Shown piece by piece: positions 40,392-50,367 of a stretch of DNA of 64,000 nt. This stretch comes from Gautieria morchelliformis (lineage: Eukaryota; Basidiomycota; Agaricomycetes; Gomphales; Gomphaceae). The notes under the pieces were generated by a model. That model had not been told where the DNA came from, ran no database searches, and saw only the letters and a list, made by a program, of their open reading frames with translations. The position numbers and the translations under genes are program-made. The number at the start of each line of letters is the position of its first letter. The first letter of the stretch is position 1. The DNA lies in the NCBI GenBank assembly GCA_015179125.1, contig WHVA01000493.1, positions 1 through 64,000 on the forward strand. Direction: 5' to 3'.

Positions 40392-41596
40392 ACAGAACAG
40401 CCGCCCGCGCTTCTGTCCCTGTGCGAGGTAACTCCGGCGCGTGATTTAAATTCGACGCCGGTGCCTGAAAATGTGGCCGTGTTGCCCGTATCAGTTAGAC
40501 GCCCTACGCTGATAAGGTTGTTCGGCGCATCCGGTGCGTGCTTGACATCACGTAGTTCGATCGTGTTCATCTTGGCGCCGATCTTGAATTCCATGTATAT
40601 AGTGCCTCGGCCTTGTGTATGTAGTACCGCACCGGGTGAAATTCCTTCAATTTCTGATGGTTCCTCGGCATAGCTAGCGAAATCGTTTCGGCTTCGAGCT
40701 ATATGTGTTGTTGCCGCTGAATCGGCTAGCCAGTCGGATGCAGATATAGCACTGTATGCTACCTCCTTAGATACAAACGCGAAGTCCTTTTCTTCCGCTT
40801 GTTTAACCATCTCTTTGTTCCCTGATTTGAACCACTTTGGTGCTTGGCCTTCCTTGCCGCCACCTTTCGCCCAACAGTCCTTCACGTAATGACCCTTCTT
40901 GCCGCAATTTCGGCATTTTCCCTTTGTTGCTCCTGAGTCATCTTTCTTGGGCCTGTGACGTTGTTGCGCCTTAAGCGCCGTCTGCCGTGCCGATCCAGCT
41001 TTCTGTGCTCGATCCTCATTGAGGACTCGAGCTATTAATATATCAGCTGTCGTCCCGGCTCCACTGGCGTTTACTGCCATAATAAACGCCGACCAAGAAT
41101 CTGGTAATGACATCAGCAACGTGTTCGAGAACTCGGTGTCACTGATGTAATGTCCCCGCGCATTCAGTTCCTGTTGAATGCCGCGGAGCTTGCGTACGTG
41201 CTCCTCCATGTTTGCGCCATCCTCAGCAAGCGTCCGGAAGAAATCTCTTCGGAGATTTACAATCCCCACTGCTCCCTTAGATTCAAATATAGCTTGTAAA
41301 CTAGTCCATACAGCAAATGCAGACATCGTCTGATTGATGTAAACTAGTTGTTCATCGGCGACTCTGAGGCAAATATCTTTTCTAGCTTTCTTGTCCTTCC
41401 TTCTCCAGTCGTTGATCTCCTGCTGCTCGGTTGCAGTGACGTTGTCGGCATCTGCCAGTCTCGGTTCCGTCTCCCTGCCGATAGCCACGTCCCACAGATC
41501 TAAGTCATCGAGTATCCACTCGAGCCGCCGGCGCCACGCCGCGTAATTGTCCCCGTTCAAGGGGTCGATCTTGTACGTGTTGTTGCTACTCGTCAT
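40388..41596 (-). CDS. Copia-2 gag and protease segment
   Basis: 402 codons open from MTSSNNTYKIDPLNGDNYAA. It contains the gag (UBN2-like) domain with LRGIQQELNARGHYISDTEF and LMSLPDSW. The CCHC knuckle CRNCGKKGHYVKDCW follows (about 40915-40870), then the protease start WLADSAATTHIA (about 40735-40700). It leaves the pol frame near 40440, where a one-base shift is needed to enter the integrase frame. The family normally has one continuous gag-pol, so this is a disabling frameshift unless it is programmed, for which I see no heptamer signal. Confidence 0.88.
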   Translation of the reverse strand: MTSSNNTYKIDPLNGDNYAAWRRRLEWILDDLDLWDVAIGRETEPRLADADNVTATEQQEINDWRRKDKKARKDICLRVADEQLVYINQTMSAFAVWTSLQAIFESKGAVGIVNLRRDFFRTLAEDGANMEEHVRKLRGIQQELNARGHYISDTEFSNTLLMSLPDSWSAFIMAVNASGAGTTADILIARVLNEDRAQKAGSARQTALKAQQRHRPKKDDSGATKGKCRNCGKKGHYVKDCWAKGGGKEGQAPKWFKSGNKEMVKQAEEKDFAFVSKEVAYSAISASDWLADSAATTHIARSRNDFASYAEEPSEIEGISPGAVLHTQGRGTIYMEFKIGAKMNTIELRDVKHAPDAPNNLISVGRLTDTGNTATFSGTGVEFKSRAGVTSHRDRSAGGCSV

Positions 41597-44189
41597 CGTC
41601 GATCGGTATTGAGTTGGTGGAGTGTAGAGCGTAGTTGGAGTAAGCTAGGTCTGTAGTAGTTTAGTTATGGCCGGGGCCCATAACCTGTGGAATGAAGGAG
41701 TAAATAATAGACTGTTATTCTATGATCTATACAAGATCTTCTGTCCTTATATACTAAATGTGATGTTCCTATATTACCAATCCTTCAAGCTGATGCTGTG
41801 ACGATGCCGTGCCGGTGCACCAGCATCCCGGGGTCGAGAGCGATCTCGAACCTCCAGCTAAGTGCGTGCCGGCTCTGCCTCGGCTGTATCATCGTCCTGA
41901 TTACTAACAAATACACTACATGATTTTCAGTCAACATGCTATGTAAATATGAAAGATATTACTCGCCTCTCTCAGTGAATTTATTGTCACTGAGAGAGGA
42001 GTACAATCCTGTCTCAGAAGGCATATACATGCACCCGGCCCTTTAGCGCCCAAGGCCTCGCGCGTCGAAGTAATTTTAAACTCCGCTGGGTGCAGCCGCC
42101 TGTGAAAATAGAAATAACAGGATGAAATGGAGAGATAGGGAGTGACTGGAAAATTTCGAAAATAACCAGAGAAGTGATGCATGGTACAAGAACAATGTGA
42201 GAAGAAATTGAAACACCATACAATAAATCGAACATATTATGCTTGATTTTGGTGCAGGAGCATAAATGCACCCAACACTATTCCCCAGTCGCCTCAGCAG
42301 TTAATTGTTGATTGAGAGGGTCAGTTGATGGACACACGTGAAGAGCCCGACTGACGTGTACATGAGATATGTCGACACGAAATTAAAGAAAACAGCGTGG
42401 CGGCTCATGTTCTCCGAGTCCGAAAGAACGATGGTGAATAGCAATGCGGACAGTGATACTGTTCAAAGCCCAGGAGCCGCAGCACAGACATACAGGCGTT
42501 AACGGGTGTCAGTGAAACCGCCATGGTACCAAGGCACTGCAGGAAGCGTGGGACCTGAACTTCAGTACCTGGCGAACGGAAATATCAGTTCTGGACACAC
42601 TGAAGTTCAGTTCCGCAGAGCTGAACTTCAGTATGCAGAGATATGGATGGCTCATTTGACCCGTACTGAATTTACAGAGCGCCGATGTCACTTGATGCGC
42701 TTTTTTGCACTTAAGTACAGTTCTGGAGGCACTGTAATTTAAGGTATTTAGAACTGGAAAAAAGTGCATTTATTTCGATAAATCAGTACTGGATACAAAG
42801 CCGGATATCCTCCTAATCCCAACCCAACACCAATGTGTCTAGTTGATGAAAGCCGAAACTGCGCAATGCCAGTGTTAGTCGAGGCCGGAGAGCCGAGAGT
42901 GTGCAAGAATGTGAGTGAAAGCTAGTGCGAGTCGAAGAGACCCAAGAGAGGGCAAGAACGAGTGAGTTGACAAGAGCTGAGATTGCGTGAGAACGAGTGC
43001 AGATGTGCGTCAAGAGCATAACAAGAGCATTGCGAGAGCGAGAAGCCAGCGTATGAGGTGTGACCTAGATAAATTTATTGCAAGTGCGGGAGCGTGGCGA
43101 ACGAAGGCGGAGAGAGGTCAAAGGGCCATCGCCAGAGATATATTAGCAATCATTTCTTCTTGGATGTGGAGCCAGAGGGTGCATCGTTCATCTGGTGTGT
43201 GCGATAATAAGCAGCAAGATCAATGCTTCATAGAAGCAAGCATGGGCAAATGCACCTCAAGGACCTTTTTGGAAGGTTTGGAGATTCTTTTGCTCTGCAG
43301 TGCAATATCAATGTGTGTATTAGAATAGTAGTAACGATTTACTTGCCTGTTTCCTAGGCGGCTCCGGCTCGATACGCTCCTAATGAAGGAACCGAACGAT
43401 GAGCTAATAACAATGAGAACAAGGATGAACTGACCAGAGAAGTCTGAGTGTGTTGAGCCTATACCATGTTCGATTGGCCAACTGGTGAGTACGCATGAAA
43501 GATAATGTCAGATACCCCTCACCATCGCGTGGCCCTCAACAAGATAATCCACCTCTACAGCCGATCTCTTTCTCTTCTTCCCTGTAGTATTCTCCGGTTG
43601 AGCAGCCATCTTGCCCTTTGCCTTGGCAGTCACACATTTGCCTGCCGACTTTTTTTTGCCCTTGGTTTTAGCCGGTCTGTTGGATATTCCGAGCATCTCG
43701 AGGTCATCGCGGCTTCCGGCTGCTAGTGACAGGTTCTCCACCGGTTGAAAGTTTGGCGTTGGTTTTGGCTTGGCGACTCGGGTGTCCTCCCGTAGGGCAG
43801 ACTGATTAAACCAGTAGTTAGTAATAAGCCTTCATAATAAAACTAAAAGCAAACCAAAGCTACCGGTGAAGCCGCTGAGTCCTGTACATCACTACTTGCA
43901 TGCAATGCCTTCTTCTTGGTCTTCTTGGTGCTCTTTTTGGACATGGTAAGCGAAACCGAGACTGGGACTGGCTTGGATGGAAAGATTTCTTTTGGATTCT
44001 CCTTGGTGACCTGTTTGCCCTTTTTGTTTTTGTTTTTGATCTTGGTCACCGCCACTGGGGCAGTGGCAGCAGCCACAACTGTTGGAACAACAGGGGCAAT
44101 CGGTGCGGCGGCGGCAGCGAGTGGGGCTGTGATGGCACCAGCAACTTGAGGTTGCACCTGAAGGATGACATGGTTATGAGTGGCGTGTT

Positions 44190-44686
44190 TGTAGAGGACA
44201 GGAATTATAGGCAGTAGGAATGGACTTCTTGCTCAAAAGAATAGACTAGAAATTAATTCACTCTCTCAGTGAATTTAGTTGTCACTGTAAATATATTATA
44301 CACTACCTAGAAATTAATTCACTACAGAGGATTTCTAGGTCAATAAATCGAGAGAATGCTAGACTAATTTACTTGCCTCTCTCAGTGAATTTAGTTGTCA
44401 CTGAGAGAGGGGGAAACTGTTTCACTGCGCATGTACTACTACCCGGCCCTTTAGCGCCCAAGAGCTCGCGCGTCGAAGTCATTTCAGACTCCGCTGGGTG
44501 CAGCCGCTTGTGAAAGTAGGAATAACAAGATGAAATGGAGAGATAGGGAGTGAGTGGAAAATTTCGAAAATAACCAGAGAAATGGATGCATGATACAAGA
44601 ACAACATGAGAAGAAATTGAGAAAGCACACAACAAATTGGATATATTATGCTTGATTTTGGTGCAGGAGCATCAATGCACCCAACA
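44190..44686 (+). mobile_element. Solo LTR, family R, copy 3, perfect 5-bp TSD
   Basis: 497 bp, TGTAGAGGACAGG..CACCCAACA, flanked by GTGTT at 44185-44189 and 44687-44691. The 17-mer pair CTAGAAATTAATTCACT lies at 44246-44262 and 44307-44323. The palindrome with CTCTCTCAGTGA arms lies at 44376-44410. It landed inside the CACTA accessory gene. Confidence 0.93.
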
Positions 44687-45227
44687 GTGTTTGCGTGCTC
44701 TGGCGCGGGCTTGCTCGGAAGAATTCTTGAGACACTGTTGAATGAGGGCACGGATTGGCCAAGCGCCGTGAAAAAAATTAAGCTCGGGAATTTGTTGTAG
44801 TATCTGGCTACTGTTAGTACTCCAAAGCATGACTGAAAAGAGAGTTAATAATGTACGTTTGCTTCAGTAATTAAAATTTTGCGGTTATCTTGGTAACGCA
44901 TGGCCTTGTCGCTGTCTAGCGCCTTGGCACACCATCCACGTACGGTTTGCTGCCAGTTCGGAATGGTGCATTAGTTCAAGGTCAATAATAAGTGTGAAAA
45001 ACTCACACATATGTCCGTATACAAGGATTTATGGCTTGCAAGACCCATGTGCATGCGAATGTTGAAGTTACGACCACCGGTGCCATCGGGTTTTGGTATG
45101 ACGTTGATTGGCTCACCATTGTTACTCCTTTTGATGAGGTCTGGGAGTGTGAATTCTATGTCAGTTACCTTGATTTTTGTATTCGGAGCCTCGGGCTGAT
45201 CAGTTGCATTATTGTTGCTGCCAGATC

Positions 45228-45410
45228 CCTCGCCGTTGTCACTGCCAGAACCATCGCCACTGTCACTGCCGGATCCCTCACCGCTGTCACTGCCAGACCG
45301 ATCGCCACTGTCGCTGCCGGATCCCTCGCTGCGCTCACTGCCAGACCCATCGCCACTGTCACTTCTGGATCCCTCGCCGCTGTCACTGCCGGATCCGTCA
45401 TTGTCCTCAT
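45228..45410 (+). repeat. 18-bp tandem repeat encoding Ser-Gly-Asp units on the minus strand
   Basis: About ten units of the form TCACTGCCGGATCCCTCG / CCGCT. On the coding (minus) strand, they read GSGSDSGEG or GSGSDSGDG. The array lies inside exon 3 of the CACTA accessory gene. Confidence 0.85.
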
Positions 45411-45990
45411 CACTACTCAAAGTGTTCGCTTGGCCTTCAAGTGTGGGCTGGGCTGCGGAAGCCATGGAGGTGGTTGAAGGAAAGGTATTAGAGGGGAGTG
45501 GTGGATCTGAGCTGGTGTCCATGGTCATTTCAGGGGTAGCGGCTGTAACAAGTTTATTGATTTGAGGGGAGGGACCAGCAGCTAGTTATGTGTAGCCAAT
45601 ATATATCAGTATATGCGTTCAAATAAAACAAGAGTATCACACTACCAGAGGCATTGGTATGGAGCAGGCTCCTTGGGTCAATACCCTGAGCGGAGAGAGT
45701 GTTGAAAAGATCTGGGATGGGTTGTGTGATGCGGCTATAACATGACCGAAAAAAAAACACACCCGTCCATTCTTTAGGAACCTGCTTGGACTTGGTCTTG
45801 GACTTTTTGGCCATTTAATCGGTATGTATGGCAAAGAAAACCAAAGGTACAGGTCAGTAGCGGTTGCGGTGGTGGTGGTATAAGGAAGAGAGCACTTAGC
45901 ATGTGATTAGCTGAGATTGAACTGACTTGAGTGATTCAGGAATCCCATTTCCACTGGGAGTAAGCGCCGCTCTTCACATCTTAAGTTGCT

Positions 45991-48900
45991 ATGGCTTATA
46001 AACAGCCTTGTCGTTGCATCCCCGCCTGCCTCAAGGACCTAGGTCCAAGACAACGTCTTCGGCATCCTCAAGCTGTTGAAGCGGTGCTTGCTATTGACTC
46101 GTCGGAATCGGATGGTCAGGAACAGACAAGATCTAATCTTGATGATCAAGAACAGGCAATATATAACCGTGATAATGATCATGGCGAACAGGCGATATCT
46201 AACCGTGATTATGATCATGGCTTTGAGGACACCAGCTTGAATGACTGAATGGATGTGGAGGAAGAAGCGGTCAACACAGATGACAGTTCTACTGGTGACT
46301 CAAGTGATTCTAGCACCAATTCTAGTGATATTGTTCTGCCTCCAGCCGATGCCGCACTCAACATAGAGGATGAAGAAGCAGATGGTACTGAAGAGGATGT
46401 TGAAGATGAGATTACCGATGAAAATCTCATTCAAGTCCTCCAGGAGCGCTTCAGTGATGAATGGGAGCAGCAACTCCATGATCTTCGTATGTGTCTGATT
46501 TTACTATATATACTAGCTGTGGCTCAAGAAATTGAGATACTGTCTCATCTTTCTTCAATTAGGAGGTACCGAACTCACAGATCAAGACCTTGATAACATC
46601 AGTGTCTTTGCCCTACGTATCCAAGGCACAGGTCTATCACGGTCAACCTATCAAAACTTGCGCTGATTCTTCAGACACAGGTTGAACCTGGACACGGAGT
46701 ACTTGATGTACTGCTGTGTGGAATTTCTCTCAGGTGTCAAGCCAGTCTTTTATGACATGTGTAACAAGTCATGCTGCCTCTTCGTCGCTGCTCTAGCTGC
46801 GCGTCGGGATTGCCCCATATGTAACCTCCCTCGCTTCCATGCCACCGGCAAGCCAATCGCACGGTGGTCCTACCTCCCGATCATCCCTTGATTCAAAGCA
46901 TGGTATGAAAGCCTGCCGATGATTGAGCGACTCAAGTACCGAAGCAAATATGTGCACACCCCTGGAGAATTCTCCGATGTATTCGACGGCTCAAATTACC
47001 GATCCATGCTCGAGTCTGATGTGATTATTGATGGCATCAATCTCGGTCACAAATACTTTTCTGATGCAAGGGAAATCGCATTTGGTGGCTCCACAGATGG
47101 TTTCCAGGTGAGTTCATTGATAAATGGCAGCAGTTTACTGTGTTTCTAACACAGAATTAGGTCTTTGCAGTGAGACCGGCACTTGGCGAAAGCAAGAGCA
47201 ATTCCACCTGGCCTATAATTTTGGTGAATTACAATTTATCTTCTGAAATCAGAACACGGATCGAAAACTTGATTGCCGTTGGCCTGATCCCAGGCAGTCC
47301 CACGGCCTTGGATACATTTTTCTTCCCACTCGTTGAAGAATGCCATCTGCTTGCCAAGGGCATACAGACCTATGATGCAGACACTAAACGAAGCTTCAAT
47401 CTACACGCATATGCAATCATATTCTCAGGAGATCTGCCAGCAGTCTCGAAGCTGCTATGCCTGAGAGGCCACGGGGCTTATAGCCCTTGTAGGTGTTGCC
47501 TAATCCAAGCTGAACGCATCCATGGCAGTTCAAATACCAAATACTACCCAGTGCTCACCAGTCCATGCGGCCCTGGGCGGCCACGCAGAGAACTATACGA
47601 CCCACAAAACCTACCACCTCGCACACGTGAAAACCTCCAGGAACATCTCACTCAGATGAATGAGGACAATACTGTTGGTGGCCAGAACGATATTGGCATG
47701 GAGGATGGGATCAATAGACTCTCCATGGTTCTTCACATACCTTCAATTCATTTTCCTCGGAGCCTCCCACATGATATCATGCATTTATTCTTCGAAAATA
47801 TTTGCCCCATGCTACTGCAGCATTGGAACGGATCAGGTAAGTTCAAGCATCTGGAGCCGGTGGACCAGGGTTATCGGATCACCCCTCACATCTGGGAGCT
47901 TATCAGTGCTGAAACTGCCAAGGCCTACAAAACCATACCCTCAGATTTTGTAGGAGCAATGCCAGACATTACAAACTCCAAGTATAAAGCTGAGTATATG
48001 TCATTTTGGTTTCAATACCTGGGTCCAATACTCTTACGCAATCGCTTCCCAAACGCAAAATACTACCAATACTATTGTGATCTCATGGAGATAATCAAGT
48101 GTTGCCTTCAATTCACGATCAAGGAACAGGAGCTTCAAGAAATGGAGACCTCAATAATCAAATGGGTCAAGGAATATGAAAAGTACGTTGCGCTCATGAG
48201 GCATGGCCGGCATCCGTGCCACACTATGTACGTGCTAACTATGTATATTCAGATGGTACTATGCGTACGAAGAGCAATGGTTGATTGTGTGTACATTCAA
48301 CGTACACGCGTTGCTTCATATTCCCGACTACATTCGCTGGTGTGGTCCTGCCTGGACCACTTGGGCCTTCCCAATGGAGCGGTTTTGTGGCAAGCTCGGT
48401 AGTCGGGTTACCTCACAGCTCCATCCATACGCTACTCTCGCTATGTACCTCAAGCACTCAGCCCAACTTTCTCAGCTCAAAGCATTTTACCCACGTGTGT
48501 GGGAGCTCCTTGCGTCCGAGCGACTCGACGGTGCCCTCACAGGCACCGAGAAGCAGTATGAAGGATGTAAGTCAAAAATACCATTACATACTGGGTATTC
48601 AGAAGCACTGCTTATATCTTTATTGTCTTTTAGTTCCCAATACGATCCTGCGTTCCCCTCGCAAGATCGACTTCAAACCTCAGCCTGACGTTCACACCTG
48701 AATTGCTCTCTACCTTGCCCAGATTTACGCGTGCGACACGAACTATATGAAGAAGAAGATACCTGTAATGATGATGAGATGGGGAAAGGTTCGCATCGTG
48801 AATGCGGGGGACAAGATACGTGCCCGATGTGCCATAAGCGAGGCCCAAGAGAAGTTGACACGTGACACCTCGTTTGTTCGTGTATGTGCAGTCTATTTTT

Positions 48901-49303
48901 AACATCTGAAATAATCATTGATTTATCTCTCATTTCAGTATACACTCATGGTTGCAAACAATCACCGCGGCCTTCATCATCCGCCCCAAGTCTGGCAGAT
49001 TTTTTACGGGTGGTTAGAGGCAATTTACGACCTTGTTTTTCCTCCCTCACGCAGACTTGACACTGAGAAACCCACCCGGTTCCTTTTGGCCCTGGTCACA
49101 CCTTGCTATACCAGAGGCAAGGACGCCACACATGAGGTTACCGTTACCACATATGACAACTATACGACAACTATTATTATTGACCTCCGTACGGTGGAAT
49201 GTGTTGTGGGGTGAGTCCAGCATGGAAATGAGTGGGGAATCATCGATCGCAGCGGGGACCTCGCTCGCACTGTTTTCGTCGATCCAGAGCCAGAAGACGA
49301 TGA
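45991..49303 (+). pseudogene. Tnp2-family (CACTA) transposase
   Basis: Plus-strand transposase with introns. It starts MAYKQPCRCIPACLKDLGPR; an acidic N-terminus is followed by FFRHRLNLDTEYLMY and CCLFVAALAARRDCPICNLP. Next come HTPGEFSDVFDGSNYR, STDGFQ, LVNYNLSSEIRTRIENLIAV and DTKRSFNLHAYAIIFSGDLP. LCLRGHGAYSPCRCCLI, RSLPHDIMHLFFENICPMLL and IRWCGPAWTTWAFPMERFCG carry the Tnp2 core. The last exons read GLHHPPQVWQIFYGWLEAIY and NEWGIIDRSGDLAR, with a stop at 49303. Introns include 46485-46561 and 48178-48251. Three in-frame TGA codons (46246, 46664, 46889) break it, two where Trp and one where Arg would fit. Confidence 0.85.
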
Positions 49304-49642
49304 CTAGCCACATAGTTTTCGAATTTCCCAGATACGTGTATCATCTCTGCAGTGCTTTGCAATCTGCTGTCATGGTTATCATTTCTTGAGTCATTAACCA
49401 TTGAACACTTTATATCAACTTGGAGAAACAATTTAAAGTTCATTTTCGAACTTAAAAAAAAGTTTGCAGTGACAGTTTCAAAAAAATTATTTTGGAAGTT
49501 TTCTTCAGTTCAAACATGTACTGGAAATAAGTTCTGTATTTTGGGAAAATCTGGAACGATATAACAGTATGAATTGGAACTGATATTCAGGGCAAGTGCA
49601 TTGGGCGCGTATTTTAAGTTCCGATCTTTCCTACAGTGAAGG

Positions 49643-50132
49643 CGTCGGACGTCGGAATGGAGGGTGTATAGCCGTGAGATGTCCGCGGTATTAAGTGGGT
49701 ACAACCGGCTGTATATACATACACTGCATGTTGTAAATACACTATCCGTCCCTCATTTGGATTAGCTTACGGTGCTCATGCACCATTCCTTTAGCTTCCA
49801 ATAATGGCGCCCGTTGCATTGACACCATTGGTCCCTTCCGCGTACAGTACAGTGGCACCGTTCCCCTCTCCGTCCATACAGTGCCCATGCACCATCCAAC
49901 CCCACATCCCCTCCCATACTCAACGGACAGTTCATGTGCAACATCCGCCGCATGCGCTGTATGGGGCCCAGGAACCATACACCTTCTGCATGTATGGTGC
50001 ATGGGATCTGTATGCCCTCTGCATGTATGGTTCACTTGCACCATCCATTGTAAGCACGGTATGGTGCACATGAACTGTACACCATCTGTCTGCCGTATGC
50101 ATGTACAGTGCACATGAACCGATGAACATATG
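49643..50132. repeat. Diverged short repeats (GTGCACATGAAC, CATGTATGG words)
   Basis: From about 49790 to 50130, words such as GTATGGT.CA, CATGTATGGT, GTGCACATGAAC (twice) and CAGTGCCCATGCACCATCC recur at irregular 25-45 bp spacing. Overlapping ORFs on both strands (65-123 codons) reflect this pattern and are not called genes. Confidence 0.45.
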
Positions 50133-50346
50133 TGTAAATAACCTATGTATCTACATGTACAATAGTTATTACATAATCCCAGTGGGCCCCTTAGGGACCC
50201 ACTGTATAGTTTATGCGTGGGAACCGGCCAGCGGTTCCCATCGCATCTTACTCTTACCTGTCACTACGTAGCATTCAGAATACCACTCATTGGTCAAGTT
50301 CTGCAGTGCCCTTGTGATACAAGGTCCTAAGATCGACATCTTTACA
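50133..50346 (+). repeat. LTR family T, copy D (5' LTR of a plus-strand Gypsy element)
   Basis: TGTAAATAACC..ATCTTTACA, 214 bp. It is colinear with the reverse complement of 54561-54865 but lacks about 90 bp near the start. A gag coding region follows on the same strand, so this is a 5' LTR. It contains the self-complementary GGGAACCGGCCAGCGGTTCCC. Confidence 0.8.
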
Positions 50347-50367
50347 CCTTTTTGAACTATCCTGCGG

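Larger units (their letters stand above)
37416..41909 (-). mobile_element. Copia-2: complete element with 224-bp LTRs and TSD AATAC
   Basis: LTRs are 41686-41909 (5') and 37416-37639 (3'), with minus-strand ends TGTTAG and CCACA/CCGCA. They are of equal length and differ at about eight positions by eye (3-4%). TSD AATAC is at 37411-37415 and 41910-41914. Next to the 5' LTR, the minus strand reads GGTTATGGGCC (primer-binding site, shared with Copia-1). Next to the 3' LTR it reads CTGAGGGGGAG (polypurine tract). Gag-pol order is gag, protease, integrase, RT, RNase H, which defines Copia. Confidence 0.97.
37291..42277 (+). mobile_element. Solo LTR, family R, copy 2, split by Copia-2
   Basis: The element runs from TGTTAGCAACT to CACCCAACA; flanks CTTTT and CTATT agree at four of five positions. 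Without Copia-2 and its TSD the LTR is 488 bp. The pair CTAGAATCAAATACACT lies at 37344-37360 and 37402-37415 plus 41915-41917, because Copia-2 cut the second copy. The palindrome CTCTCTCAGTGA..TCACTGAGAGAG lies at 41966-41999. Confidence 0.85.
43508..45814 (-). pseudogene. CACTA accessory protein gene (Ser/Asp repeats, Lys-rich tail)
   Basis: Spliced minus-strand gene diverging from the transposase. Exon 1 is 45814-45763 (MAKKSKTKSKQVPKEWT); exon 2 from 45711 (DLFNTLSAQGIDPRSLLHTN); exon 3 45542-45009. Exon 3 carries about ten SGSDSGEG-type repeats of 18 bp and then EFTLPDLIKRSNNGEPINVI. Later exons read VRGWCAKALDSDKAMRYQDN and PELNFFHGAWPIRALIQQCL, then KNSSEQARARARKH. At that point the family-R LTR (44190-44686) interrupts it. 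It resumes with an Ala/Pro/Lys-rich tail to about 43508. Function is unknown; a DNA-binding partner of the transposase is a guess from the TnpA/TnpD precedent. Confidence 0.6.
42535..49638. mobile_element. CACTA (CMC/EnSpm) transposon with two divergent genes
   Basis: A 7.1-kb element. The left end CACTGCAGGAAGCGTGGGAC matches the inverted right end CACTGTAGGAAAGATCGGAAC. The 4-mer AAGG flanks both sides (42531-42534, 49639-49642). Subterminal regions hold short repeats of CAGTTCTGG / CAGTACTGG and (T)GAACTTCAGT in both orientations (42550-42790, 49430-49600). A Tnp2-type transposase lies on the plus strand (45991-49303), with an accessory gene on the minus strand (43508-45814). A family-R solo LTR is inserted at 44190. 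Confidence 0.85.

Noticed and set aside
45031-45565. Plus-strand Pro/Ser/Leu or Thr/Ala/Val repeat ORFs at 45.0-45.5 kb
   Set aside because: They are antisense translations of the Ser/Asp repeat exon of the CACTA accessory gene.
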